The notes under the pieces are model-generated. The model did not search any database, was not told the DNA's origin, and saw only the letters and a program-made list of their open reading frames with translations. 64,000 bases of DNA from Rhizobium mayense. GTDB lineage: Bacteria > Pseudomonadota > Alphaproteobacteria > Rhizobiales > Rhizobiaceae. Made by a program: the position numbers and the translations under genes. Below, piece by piece: positions 53,065 through 61,783 of this stretch; position 1 is the first letter of the stretch, and every line of letters begins with the position of its first letter. The DNA lies in NCBI RefSeq assembly GCF_030272705.1, contig NZ_JARFYM010000001.1, positions 434,001 through 498,000 on the forward strand. Reading direction: 5' to 3'.

Positions 53065-53089
53065 GCGATACTGACCTTGAACGGGTTCT

Positions 53090-53125
53090 GTTATGTTATT
53101 ACATCAATTGCGTTATGCTATAACG
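53090..53125. promoter_or_regulatory. Zur-type palindromes in znuA/znuC divergent promoter
   Basis: CGTTAT-GCT-ATAACG at 53111-53125 is a perfect 6-base inverted repeat, and an imperfect related site TGTTATGTTATTACA precedes it at about 53089-53103. Both lie between the divergent zinc-uptake genes, and zur is encoded in the znuC-znuB operon. Zinc-dependent repression by Zur at these sites is a well-based inference. Confidence 0.7.
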
Positions 53126-53164
53126 TGTGCGATAGCAAGGCGCAACAGCACAAATGGAAATCTC

Positions 53165-54070
53165 ATGCTTTCTTCCGTGGACAATAAGAGCCGACCGCTA
53201 GTGTCGCTCCATGACGTTGGCGTTCGCCGCGACGGCCGCTGGCTGGTGCGCGGCGTCGATTTTTCAGTGAGCCGCGGCGAGATCGTCACCCTGATCGGCC
53301 CGAACGGCTCCGGCAAGTCCACGAGCGCCAAGACCGCGATCGGCGTGCTGAAGCCGAATGAAGGCCGCGTCGAGCGTATTGCCGGTCTCAAGGTCGGTTA
53401 TGTGCCCCAAAAACTCGCCATCGACTGGACCTTGCCTCTGAGCGTCCATCGTTTGATGACCTTGACCGGGCCGTTGAGCGAATCGGAGCTGAAGGCGGCT
53501 TTGGAGGCCGTGGGCATCGCCCATCTCGCCAAGGCGGAGGTGCAGCATCTGTCAGGCGGCGAGTTCCAGCGAGCCTTGCTGGCGCGCGCCATTGCCCGCA
53601 AGCCGGACCTGCTGGTGCTGGACGAGCCGGTACAAGGCGTCGATTTCAGCGGCGAGATCGCACTTTACGACCTCATCAAATCGATCCGCAATTCCGAAGG
53701 CTGCGGCATTCTGCTGATCTCGCATGATCTGCATGTCGTCATGGCTGCGACTGACACGGTTGTTTGCCTCAATGGCCATGTCTGTTGCCGCGGCACGCCG
53801 CAGGCGGTCACCCAGAGCCCGGAATATGTCAGGCTGTTCGGCACGCGGGCGGCACAATCGCTTGCGATCTACAGCCATCATCACGACCATACGCATCTGC
53901 CTGACGGCCGTGTGCAGCACGCCGATGGTTCGATCACCGATGATTGCCGCGCTGACGACGGTCATCACGGCCATGACCATCATCACGTTCACGATCATGA
54001 TCCTGGGCACGATCACGAGCATGCCCACCACGATCACGATCATCACGCCGCAGGAGAACGTCATGTTTGA
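53165..54070 (+). CDS. znuC: Zinc ABC transporter ATPase with His-rich tail
   Basis: A 301-residue ATPase with Walker A GPNGSGKST, signature HLSGGEFQRALLARAIA, Walker B LLVLDEPVQGVDF and the switch His in LLISHDLHVVM. The last roughly 60 residues are a His/Asp-rich cytoplasmic tail (for example HHGHDHHHVHDHDPGHDHEH), likely to bind zinc. ATG at 53165 follows GGAAATCTC; a longer frame would run into the Zur sites. It overlaps znuB by 8 bases. Confidence 0.92.
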   Translation: MLSSVDNKSRPLVSLHDVGVRRDGRWLVRGVDFSVSRGEIVTLIGPNGSGKSTSAKTAIGVLKPNEGRVERIAGLKVGYVPQKLAIDWTLPLSVHRLMTLTGPLSESELKAALEAVGIAHLAKAEVQHLSGGEFQRALLARAIARKPDLLVLDEPVQGVDFSGEIALYDLIKSIRNSEGCGILLISHDLHVVMAATDTVVCLNGHVCCRGTPQAVTQSPEYVRLFGTRAAQSLAIYSHHHDHTHLPDGRVQHADGSITDDCRADDGHHGHDHHHVHDHDPGHDHEHAHHDHDHHAAGERHV

Positions 54071-54890
54071 CGATTTCTTCCTGCGCGCGGTGGTCGCGGG
54101 TGTCGGGCTGGCGCTGACCACCGGGCCGCTCGGCTGCTTCATCATCTGGCGGCGCATGGCCTATTTCGGCGATACGATCTCGCATTCGGCATTGCTGGGC
54201 GTGGCGCTGTCGCTGCTCTTCCAGCTCAATCTGACACTCTCCGTTTTCGCCGTTGCCGCGGCCGTCTCGATCCTGCTGCTGTTCCTGCAGCGTCGCCAGG
54301 CGCTGTCGGCGGACGCGCTGCTCGGCATTCTATCGCATGCGACGCTTGCGATCGGCCTTGTCATCGTCGCTTTCATGAGCTGGGTACGGATTGATCTCAT
54401 CGCTTTCCTCTTCGGCGACATTCTCGCCGTTAATCGTTCGGATATCGCGCTGATCTGGGGCGGCGGCATTCTGGTTTTGGCAGCCATTGCCTGGCTTTGG
54501 CGGCCGTTGCTCGCCTCCACCGTCAATCCGGAGCTGGCCGAGGCGGAAGGGCTGGAGCCGGAGCGGGCGAAGCTGTTTTTCATGCTGCTGATGGCCGTCG
54601 TCATCGCCATCGCCATGAAGATCGTCGGTATCCTGCTGATCACCGCGCTGCTGATCATTCCTGCTGCGACCGCTCGCCGCTTTGCCGCGACACCGGAGAT
54701 GATGGCTGTCTTTGCTTCGCTGATCGGTGCCGTCGCCGTCGTCGGCGGGCTGTTCGGCTCGCTGCGTTACGATACGCCCTCCGGTCCGTCGATCGTGGTG
54801 GCGGCGCTCGTTCTGTTTATCATCAGTCTGCTGCCCCTTGCCCGCAGGGCCGGCGCGCCGGCGGCGCATCAGGGAGGACAGGAATCATGA
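54063..54890 (+). CDS. znuB: Zinc ABC transporter permease
   Basis: A 275-residue ABC-3 family membrane protein with about eight hydrophobic spans. It has the family blocks RRMAYFGDTISHSALLGVAL, DALLGILSHATLAIGL and MKIVGILLITALLIIPAATAR. It forms the zinc channel across the inner membrane. ATG at 54063 is within the end of znuC, and its stop overlaps the zur start by ATGA, so all three are translated together. Confidence 0.93.
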   Translation: MFDDFFLRAVVAGVGLALTTGPLGCFIIWRRMAYFGDTISHSALLGVALSLLFQLNLTLSVFAVAAAVSILLLFLQRRQALSADALLGILSHATLAIGLVIVAFMSWVRIDLIAFLFGDILAVNRSDIALIWGGGILVLAAIAWLWRPLLASTVNPELAEAEGLEPERAKLFFMLLMAVVIAIAMKIVGILLITALLIIPAATARRFAATPEMMAVFASLIGAVAVVGGLFGSLRYDTPSGPSIVVAALVLFIISLLPLARRAGAPAAHQGGQES

Positions 54891-55285
54891 CCACTCCGAT
54901 ACTTACCAAGAATCAGTCACTCGTTTTCGATGTCCTGACCAAGGCGGAGGCGCCGCTCAGCGCCTATACAATCCTCGACAAGCTGCGCGACCATGGTTTC
55001 CGCGCGCCGTTGCAGGTCTATAGGGCGCTAGACAAGCTGCTGGAATATGGCGTCGTCCATCGACTGGAGAGCATCAACTCCTTCGTCGCTTGCGCCCATC
55101 CGGACGAAAATTGCCACAGCCACGGCCTCGTCGCCTTCGCCATCTGCGAAAGCTGCGGGCAGGTGATCGAATTCCATGATCATGAGGTGGATCATCGGCT
55201 GATGCACTGGCTGAAATCACATAAGTTCAAGGCCGAGAAGTCGACCATCGAAATCCGCGGCCATTGCGCCAGCTGCGCCGCTTGA
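54887..55285 (+). CDS. zur: Zinc uptake regulator (Fur family)
   Basis: A 132-residue Fur-family repressor. The winged helix spans residues 10-75 (SAYTILDKLRDHGFRAPLQVYRAL). Zinc sites include the Cys pairs in AICESCGQV and GHCASCAA, and the His-rich EFHDHEVDHRLMHW. Loaded with zinc it should bind the palindromes at 53090-53125 and shut off znuA and znuCB. It starts 4 bases inside the znuB stop. Confidence 0.93.
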   Translation: MTTPILTKNQSLVFDVLTKAEAPLSAYTILDKLRDHGFRAPLQVYRALDKLLEYGVVHRLESINSFVACAHPDENCHSHGLVAFAICESCGQVIEFHDHEVDHRLMHWLKSHKFKAEKSTIEIRGHCASCAA

Positions 55286-55334
55286 ATGTCAGTGAGGCTT
55301 TATCCCTAAAGCCGCGGGCTGTCGGGAACGCCGC

Positions 55335-55865
55335 CTAATCCAGTCTCTTGAGGTCGCGCGCAAAGCGCTGCCAGTTGGCGACATAGTTGCGGGCGGAACG
55401 GCGCAGGCCTTCGATAACGGCAGCGTCGAGCGTGCGGATCGCTTTGGCCGGAGCGCCGACGATCAGGGAGCCATCCGGAAATTCCTTGCCTTCAGTCACC
55501 AGTGCATTGGCACCGACGAGGCAGTTCCTGCCGATCTTCGCGCCATTCAGGATGGTGGCGCCCATCCCGATCAGCGAATTGTCGCCGATTGTGCAGCCGT
55601 GGATGATCGCATGGTGACCGATGGTACAGCCTTCGCCGATCGCTGTCGGGAAAGCGGGATCGGTATGCACCATCGTCCCTTCCTGGATATTGGTGCCCTT
55701 GCCGACGACGATCGGCTCGTTGTCGCCGCGCAGGACCGATCCAAACCAGATGCCGACATCTTCGCCGAGCTCGACCTTGCCGATCACGCTTGCGTCGGGC
55801 GCTATCCAATAGCGGCCGGGATCGGGCGTCTTGGGCACAAGACCTGCAAGGGCATAAAGCGGCAT
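55335..55865 (-). CDS. Gamma carbonic anhydrase family protein
   Basis: A 176-residue left-handed beta-helix protein with hexapeptide repeats (VIGKVELGEDVGIWFGSVLR, IGDNSLIGMGATILNGAKIG). Candidate zinc His are in TMVHTDP and IGHHAIIHG. The family includes gamma carbonic anhydrases and PaaY-type thioesterases; activity cannot be assumed. It is 15 bases downstream of the FAH gene on the same strand, so the two probably form an operon. Confidence 0.88.
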   Translation of the reverse strand: MPLYALAGLVPKTPDPGRYWIAPDASVIGKVELGEDVGIWFGSVLRGDNEPIVVGKGTNIQEGTMVHTDPAFPTAIGEGCTIGHHAIIHGCTIGDNSLIGMGATILNGAKIGRNCLVGANALVTEGKEFPDGSLIVGAPAKAIRTLDAAVIEGLRRSARNYVANWQRFARDLKRLD

Positions 55866-55880
55866 CTCGTTTCTCCCCGA

Positions 55881-56576
55881 TCAAACGACGTTTAGCGTCA
55901 AGGCTGCGACGCCATCTACGGCGCAGGTAATCTTGTCGCCGCGCGAGACAGGGCCGACGCCGGCCGGCGTGCCGGTCATGATGACATCGCCGGGCGCCAG
56001 CGTGAACAGTTTCGAGAGCTCGGCGATGATTTCCGGCACCTTCCAGATCATTTGCGACAGGTCGCCTCTCTGCGCCGACTCACCGTTGCGGATCAGCCAG
56101 ATGGCGCCCTTGTCCGGATGGCCGACGCGTGTTGCCGGGACGAGCGCGGAAACGGGGGCGGAATGTTCGAAGGCCTTGGCGACTTCCCAGGGGCGGCCGA
56201 GCTTCTTGGCTTCGCCCTGCAGGTCGCGGCGGGTGAAGTCGATGCCGACGGCATAGCCGTAGATGCAGTCGAGTGCCCTCTCGGCCGGAATGTCGGCGCC
56301 GCCGCTTTTCAGTGCAATCACCAGCTCGACCTCGTGATGCACATCCGACGACAGCGGCGGATAGGGGAAATCGCCTTTCGGCAACAGATTGTCCGGGTTC
56401 TTCTGGAAGAAGAAGGGCGCTTCCCGGCTGGGGTCGTGGCCCATCTCGATCGCGTGGTCGGCATAGTTGCGGCCGACGCAATAGACGCGGCGCACGGGGA
56501 AGGATGCGGTTTCGCCCTCGATCGGCAGGAGGACAGGCGCGGGCAGGGGAATGACGGTGGCAAATTGTTCGGTCAT
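55881..56576 (-). CDS. Fumarylacetoacetate hydrolase family protein
   Basis: A 231-residue FAH-fold enzyme. RRVYCVGRNYADHAIEMG opens the domain; metal-binding acidic residues lie in HHEVELVIAL and the Asp of VGIDFTRRDLQ; GDVIMTGTPAGVGPV is the C-terminal signature. Relatives include acylpyruvate hydrolases and oxaloacetate decarboxylases, and the short form here resembles acylpyruvase/FAHD1. Substrate uncertain. Confidence 0.87.
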   Translation of the reverse strand: MTEQFATVIPLPAPVLLPIEGETASFPVRRVYCVGRNYADHAIEMGHDPSREAPFFFQKNPDNLLPKGDFPYPPLSSDVHHEVELVIALKSGGADIPAERALDCIYGYAVGIDFTRRDLQGEAKKLGRPWEVAKAFEHSAPVSALVPATRVGHPDKGAIWLIRNGESAQRGDLSQMIWKVPEIIAELSKLFTLAPGDVIMTGTPAGVGPVSRGDKITCAVDGVAALTLNVV

Positions 56577-56818
56577 GACAATCTCTCAAATAGTTCGTCT
56601 GCTGCCAGAAGATCCATGCCTTCCGACTCCAACGGCAACCTAGCACCAATGGAGCGGAGGAGAAAACCAACCTTCGGAATCGTTTTGATATAAAGCGCAG
56701 GGTAGAGGGTTTTCTTTGTGTGGTGACGCCCTGAGGATCGATGGCGGGATATTTTGCCGTGGCCACTGCGGATCGCGTCCATCTGTGCAGATGATGGGAA
56801 TTGTGGCATAACTAAACC

Positions 56819-57790
56819 ATGGCGATAAATGTTTTGGGGGTCCACACCGATCACGTCGGGACGGGACAGGCGGCGGGCAATTCGCTTGCGTCGGCCTATT
56901 CCGTGGCGGTTCTCTGTTGGCTGCTGTCGGCTGGCGTCTATATTGCCGCGAAATGGGTGTCTCACGAAATGCCGCCCTGGGCGCTCTGCTTCTGGCGCGT
57001 GCTGATCGCTTGCGCCATCCTGCTGCCGATCGTGCGCCGGCATTTTGGCGCCATGGTTGCGCTTGCGAGGGCTCGTCCGCTTGAACTCCTGTGTATTGGC
57101 GGCGTCGGTCTTGCGATCTGCCAGGGCCTGCTCTTCACCGGCCTGGAGCATGCGGATGTCACGACGGCCGGCATTATCATGGCTCTGATCCCCATCATCA
57201 CCATGATCCTTGCCCGCCTCATTCTGGGCGAGCCGATGGGAACCTGGCAGGTGGCGGGATCGATCATCGCTTTCCTCGGCATCGTGGTCATCGTCGTCAA
57301 GGGCAGCCCGGCCGCGTTGATGCGACTCGATATCAATCCAGGGGAGCTGTGGATCGTCGCCGGCTCCCTCTGTTTCAGTCTTTATGCCGTCCTGCTCCGC
57401 CGCGCGAAATTCGATATAGAGCGCCTTCCGCTCCTGGTGTTGCTGCTCGGTGCCGCGGTGCTCACCGCGCTGCCTTTTTACCTCTGGGAGCTTGCGTCCG
57501 ACGAGCGCTCTGCTCTCAACGGCAACGGGCTGATCGCTCTCGCCTATGTGGCAATCCCTGGCGGGGCGCTGACCTATTATCTTTTCAATCGCAGCGTCGA
57601 GGCGCTGGGTGCGGCCCGGGCGGGCGTGCTGCTCTACCTCCAGACGATCTTCACGGCCGTGCTCGCCTATCTGCTGCTCGGCGAGCAGTTGCAGTTCTAT
57701 CACCTCGAAGGCGCGGCGATCATTATTGTCGGCCTGCTTCTCGTCACCCTGTTGAAGCCGAGGACCGAACTGGCGGCGGCGAAGCCCTGA
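56819..57790 (+). CDS. EamA/DMT family transporter
   Basis: A 323-residue inner-membrane protein with ten predicted membrane spans in two EamA repeats (first near AKWVSHEMPPWALCFWRVLI, second near GELWIVAGSLCFSLYAVLLR). The conserved GGALTYYLFNRSVEALGAAR closes the second repeat. Such proteins export or import metabolites such as amino acids; the substrate is unknown. ATG at 56819 is the first of the frame. The 240 bases before it hold no evident gene. Confidence 0.88.
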   Translation: MAINVLGVHTDHVGTGQAAGNSLASAYSVAVLCWLLSAGVYIAAKWVSHEMPPWALCFWRVLIACAILLPIVRRHFGAMVALARARPLELLCIGGVGLAICQGLLFTGLEHADVTTAGIIMALIPIITMILARLILGEPMGTWQVAGSIIAFLGIVVIVVKGSPAALMRLDINPGELWIVAGSLCFSLYAVLLRRAKFDIERLPLLVLLLGAAVLTALPFYLWELASDERSALNGNGLIALAYVAIPGGALTYYLFNRSVEALGAARAGVLLYLQTIFTAVLAYLLLGEQLQFYHLEGAAIIIVGLLLVTLLKPRTELAAAKP

Positions 57791-58010
57791 GGCTTGCGGT
57801 CACGTCGCTGGTCGTCAGGGCCACGCTGTTCCGGACGAGGACTTGCGGCCTCGTTTGAACTTTGACGCCATCTCGCTTTATTCCTATCTCTGCTGTATAT
57901 CGCCTCTCGAAATCGTGCCCATCCTGCTGCTGTGCGCCTTTAGGGTCGCTTCGATACAGCAACAGACGCTTCGAGCGGGCCAGAACAATGTTTATGCGAG
58001 CAGATAAGAC

Positions 58011-59051
58011 ATGACAAAATCGGCGGAAAAGCCCGAAGTGCTGGCGAATAACCTTTACAGCCGCAAGCCGGTTTTCGCCGTCGCTCCCATGATCGACTGG
58101 ACGGACCGGCATTGTCGGTATCTGCACCGGCAGATCAGCCGGCATGCGCTGCTCTATACCGAGATGGTGGTGGCGGATGCGATCATCCATGGGCCACGCG
58201 ACCGGCTGTTGGGTCATGATGCCAGCGAGCATCCTGTGGCGCTGCAACTCGGCGGCTTCGATCCGGCCAAACTGGCGGAAGCGGTGCGGATTGCCGAAGT
58301 TTATGGTTATGACGAGATCAACCTCAATGTCGGCTGCCCGTCGGATCGCGTGCAGTCCGGTACGTTCGGCGCCTGCTTGATGCTGACGCCGGAGACGGTG
58401 GCGGATTGCGTTGCGGCGATGAAGAAGGTTTCCAGCGTGCCAGTGACGGTGAAATGCCGAATCGGCGTCGACGAGCAGGAACCGGAACAGGCGCTGCCCG
58501 ACCTTATCACCCGCGTGCTCGATGCCGGCGCCGATGCGATCTGGATCCATGCCCGCAAGGCCTGGCTGAAGGGCCTGTCGCCGAAGGAAAACCGCGAGAT
58601 CCCGCCGCTGGATTACGACATCGTCTACAGGATGAAAGAGCGCTGGCCGGGTGTCTTCATCGGCATCAACGGCGGTATCCAGACGCTGGATCAGGCCGAG
58701 GCGCATCTTGCCCATGTCGACGGTGTGATGCTCGGTCGCGCCGCCTATCAGAACGCCGCCATCCTCGCCGATGTCGACCATCGCTTCTATGGAGAACCGT
58801 CTGTCGAGCCGGATTGGAACGACCTGCGCGACCGGATGATGGCCTACGCCGAGCGCCACATCGCCCATGGCGGCCGCCTGCAGCATGTCGCCCGCCACAT
58901 GGTCGGCCTCTTCACCGGTCTGCCGGGCGCGCGCCGCTACCGCCAGATCCTCTCCACCGACGCCAGCAAGCCGGGGGCAGGGCCGGAGGTGATCGCGGCG
59001 GCATTTGCGGCGGTGGATTTTGCCGGCGAGGGCGAGCGCGTGAGTGCGTGA
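58011..59051 (+). CDS. dusA: tRNA-dihydrouridine(20/20a) synthase
   Basis: A 346-residue FMN-dependent Dus enzyme. FAVAPMIDWTDRHCRYLHR, the catalytic-Cys block NLNVGCPSDRVQSGTFGACL, TVKCRIGVDEQE, IHARKAWLKGLSPKENREIP and GINGGIQTLDQAE mark it as DusA rather than DusB or DusC. It reduces uridine at positions 20 and 20a of tRNA. The C-terminal helical domain recognises tRNA. Length is usual. Confidence 0.93.
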   Translation: MTKSAEKPEVLANNLYSRKPVFAVAPMIDWTDRHCRYLHRQISRHALLYTEMVVADAIIHGPRDRLLGHDASEHPVALQLGGFDPAKLAEAVRIAEVYGYDEINLNVGCPSDRVQSGTFGACLMLTPETVADCVAAMKKVSSVPVTVKCRIGVDEQEPEQALPDLITRVLDAGADAIWIHARKAWLKGLSPKENREIPPLDYDIVYRMKERWPGVFIGINGGIQTLDQAEAHLAHVDGVMLGRAAYQNAAILADVDHRFYGEPSVEPDWNDLRDRMMAYAERHIAHGGRLQHVARHMVGLFTGLPGARRYRQILSTDASKPGAGPEVIAAAFAAVDFAGEGERVSA

Positions 59052-59139
59052 GGGCACAGAGCCTTAGTTTTTGCAAGGGGGGTAGGCATGGGCGCACCGA
59101 ATTCTCTGCATATCAACGCAAGAAGGTACCCCCTCTCTT

Positions 59140-59224
59140 GCAATTTCAATGGCTTAGAAATTGCGTTGGTCTCCTGACCTTGTGGTACGCTGCGGTGTCG
59201 CAATTCCTAAACCAGTGAAATTGC
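59140..59224. repeat. 25-base imperfect inverted repeat, intergenic
   Basis: The words at 59140-59164 and 59200-59224 are inverted copies matching at about 21 of 25 positions, separated by 35 bases. Each starts and ends with GCAATT or AATTGC. It lies between dusA and cspA. It could be a small palindromic or MITE-like element, or a structured RNA; no transposase or known family was recognised. Confidence 0.6.
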
Positions 59225-59302
59225 TTTCTCGCCCGCCAAGGGCGAGATAGGCCATCGCGCTTGCCGCACCGGCTGGCCTTCGTTTGGGCTACCCCAAAAC
59301 GC

Positions 59303-59331
59303 AAAAACGGCGCGGTTTTCACCGCGCCGTT
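59303..59331 (-). terminator. Intrinsic terminator after cspA-like gene
   Basis: On the minus strand AACGGCGCGGT and ACCGCGCCGTT form an 11-base-pair stem with a GAAA loop, followed by a TTT-rich end (plus-strand A-run at 59303-59307). It lies 30 bases beyond the cold-shock gene stop. Confidence 0.85.
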
Positions 59332-59360
59332 CGAAACCTTAGCCAGGTATCAACTCAGAC

Positions 59361-59573
59361 TTAGGAAGCCTTGATGTTGACAGCCTTCGGGCCCTTGCCC
59401 ATGCGATCCGGCTCGGTGTCGAAGGTGACCTGCTGGCCTTCGCGGAGCGACTGGATGCCGGAAGCCTGGAGAGCGGAAATATGGACGAATACGTCCTTAG
59501 CGCCGCCGTCCGGGGTGATGAAACCAAAACCCTTGTCCTGGTTGAAAAACTTTACGATGCCCTTGGTGGCCAT
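59361..59573 (-). CDS. cspA-like: Cold-shock domain protein
   Basis: A 70-residue single OB-fold protein with both RNA-binding motifs, KGFGFI (RNP1) and VFVHIS (RNP2). It should bind single-stranded RNA or DNA as an RNA chaperone. ATG at 59573 follows AAAGGACTATCCC. It has its own terminator, and a long non-coding stretch upstream, which would suit the long, structured leader typical of regulated csp mRNAs. Confidence 0.95.
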   Translation of the reverse strand: MATKGIVKFFNQDKGFGFITPDGGAKDVFVHISALQASGIQSLREGQQVTFDTEPDRMGKGPKAVNIKAS

Positions 59574-60129
59574 TGGGATAGTCCTTTTCCCTTCAGTCTG
59601 ATGTCTGCCCGGGCTGCCCCGAGCGGTTTAGCCTTTGCCCTACGCAAAGACCAGTCGAGAAGTCACGTACGGGGAAAGAACGTCTACGCAGAGGATAAAC
59701 CTCTGAGGCTGCCTCGCGCAGTCGGCATTGCCAAATCAGTCCAGTCACCGGCATGCAAATGCCCGAGCGGGCATATGGGTGACAGGATTTGCATAAAAAG
59801 GCAAGGGGCAATATTGGGGTAAAGCGAGAACAGTGCGAGATAGGGCGGGAAATTCAAGGGGTTGGAAATGATCCGTTGTCGCGATGCCATGGTGTGCCAT
59901 GACGGAGCAGAGATGATGGCTTGGCTTTGGCGCCGCCTGTTTGCTTTGCGTTCATCCAAAATAGCAGATTCTCCCAGCTGCTGCGGCTTCGACATGGCGC
60001 ATACCCCCGCTGTGTTCCTCGTGATGCGGGCGGGGACGTGGAAGGGGCTGCCGCCGCGCTTCCGCGGCCGCCCGATAGCAGGCTCCTTCGCTGCACAATT
60101 GGCGAAGACCTGTTGCCCCTCCACGATGT
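59574..60129. other. Intergenic region, no convincing gene
   Basis: About 555 bases upstream of the cold-shock gene and downstream of the cyclase. Overlapping open frames exist on both strands (for example 59684-60157 minus, 59862-60227 plus), but none has a family resemblance, and the plus frame overlaps the cyclase. The part next to 59573 is probably the promoter and leader of the cold-shock gene. Confidence 0.45.
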
Positions 60130-61575
60130 CTAATCGGGCATCACGCGGTACACGCACGCAGTTCCCTCGACGCCCCGAAGAGGAGCTTCGAAGGCAACCA
60201 GCCTGTGGCCGGCGAGGAGCTTGCTGACGCCCGGCGCCGAAAACAGCGCTTCCGAAATGCAGATTTCCCCCGCGTCAGCCAGCGACTGCACGCGCGCGGC
60301 GACATTTACGGTCTGGCCGAAATAATCGAGGTTTTCGTTCAGGCTTACGGCGATCGAGGGGCCGCAATGGGCTCCGATCTTCAGGATGAGGCTGGGCTCG
60401 CCATGCGCGGCATTGTAGCGCGCGATTACCCCCAGAATGTGCAGCGCAGCCGAGACAGCATCCGCCGGGCAGGAGAAGGCAGCCATCACGGCGTCGCCGA
60501 TTGTCTTGACGATCGCGCCCGAATGCTCCTGCACCGTCGCGCCGAGCAACGCGAAATGCTCGCGAACCAGCGCATAGGCATTGAGATCGCCAAGCCGCTC
60601 ATACATGGCGGTCGACCCCTTGAGGTCCGTGAACAGCAGGGTCACCTGGCGGATACCCAGACCTTCCTTTTCGTCGACGTTTTCCGAGCGAAACAGGCGC
60701 CGAAAAGTCTGCCGGGCAAGCAGCATCCCGCCCGACATGTAGGGAGCGAAGTCGAGGGCTGGCTTGATCGTCTGCGCCAGGATTTCAGGCGGCCAATTGA
60801 TCAGCAGCAGCGAGCCGCGTACGGCACCGGAGTTCTGCACGTCGATGATGACAGGGCCTGGTGGCACTGCCGGCGGCGAAGCGGAAAACCGCTGCCCGTC
60901 ATACCCGATCCGCAGGTGCGTCGGTGCTGTCACGGGCTCGCCCGCGACCGGTAACGCGAAACCGGCCTGGGTCTGGACATTGACCCCCGCCAGGGCGCCG
61001 GGACCGAGCTCCGCCCTTAGCGTCGTGACCGAGCCGGGCGGAAGGAAAGAGAGGCCGCGAACCAGACCCTGCAGGACGTCGAGAAAGCGGATCTGCTGGC
61101 CGGGTATCCGCGCGTCGCTCAGGAAGTGCGCCTTCCAGTGAAAATCCTCGACCGAGAGCGAGGCGGGATCATGAAACGGCAGCCGGCGGAGGTGCGGCGA
61201 CACCGTGAAGGTGACCTCGATGAAATCGTCGAGATTGGTTTCGCCGCTGACATCGCACAGACCGCAGACATAGTGGGTCTTCAACGTTCGCAAGGCGCCG
61301 AAACTGTCGAGCACCATGCCGGATTGCGGGCACACCACGTCCCAGCTCATCTCGAACAAGCCGCTTCGGGTCGCATGGAGAAACAGATCGATGCTCTCTG
61401 CCTCCGCGATGGCGCGGTCACGAGCGAAGGCGAGGGGATTGACGCGGTAGAGGGACAGGTCGTCGCCGCTGCGGATCAGTGTTTCGAAATTGGAGATAAC
61501 CCGGGGACTCCAGGACCGGGCCTGCTCGATCTCGGTGATCTTGCTTTCAAGGAGCCGTTCCTGAATGTCGGTCAT
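60130..61575 (-). CDS. Class III adenylate/guanylate cyclase with DUF5939 domain
   Basis: A 481-residue soluble cyclase. Residues about 20-260 match DUF5939, including a possible zinc ribbon (VVCPQSGMV with HYVCGLCDVSGE). Residues 305-475 are the catalytic domain: LLFTDLKGSTAMYERLGD and GAIVKTIGDAVMAAF supply the two metal-binding Asp, and DYFGQTVNVAARVQSLADAG is the transition-state region. It probably makes cAMP in response to an unknown input. Nothing is co-transcribed with it in view. Confidence 0.88.
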   Translation of the reverse strand: MTDIQERLLESKITEIEQARSWSPRVISNFETLIRSGDDLSLYRVNPLAFARDRAIAEAESIDLFLHATRSGLFEMSWDVVCPQSGMVLDSFGALRTLKTHYVCGLCDVSGETNLDDFIEVTFTVSPHLRRLPFHDPASLSVEDFHWKAHFLSDARIPGQQIRFLDVLQGLVRGLSFLPPGSVTTLRAELGPGALAGVNVQTQAGFALPVAGEPVTAPTHLRIGYDGQRFSASPPAVPPGPVIIDVQNSGAVRGSLLLINWPPEILAQTIKPALDFAPYMSGGMLLARQTFRRLFRSENVDEKEGLGIRQVTLLFTDLKGSTAMYERLGDLNAYALVREHFALLGATVQEHSGAIVKTIGDAVMAAFSCPADAVSAALHILGVIARYNAAHGEPSLILKIGAHCGPSIAVSLNENLDYFGQTVNVAARVQSLADAGEICISEALFSAPGVSKLLAGHRLVAFEAPLRGVEGTACVYRVMPD

Positions 61576-61783
61576 GTGGCACCTGCGTTTCGGCTATCGA
61601 TCAGGTTTGGCCGTGCCTTGGGAGCTGTCTTGGCTATTTGAGATTATAGCAAAGAATGGGGTGCGCGTCCGCGTGGGATAAGATGGAGAAGGACTTAGCC
61701 TTCCCGTCGTCGGCCCAAGATGGTGATCTCTTGTTTTCGATGCTCGGACGCCCCGCAGATTGGGGATAAGAAGGGGAAAGAAT

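Noticed and set aside
59684..60157. 157-codon frame between cspA and the cyclase
   Set aside because: No ribosome site, no domain, and it overlaps the cyclase end; treated as non-coding.
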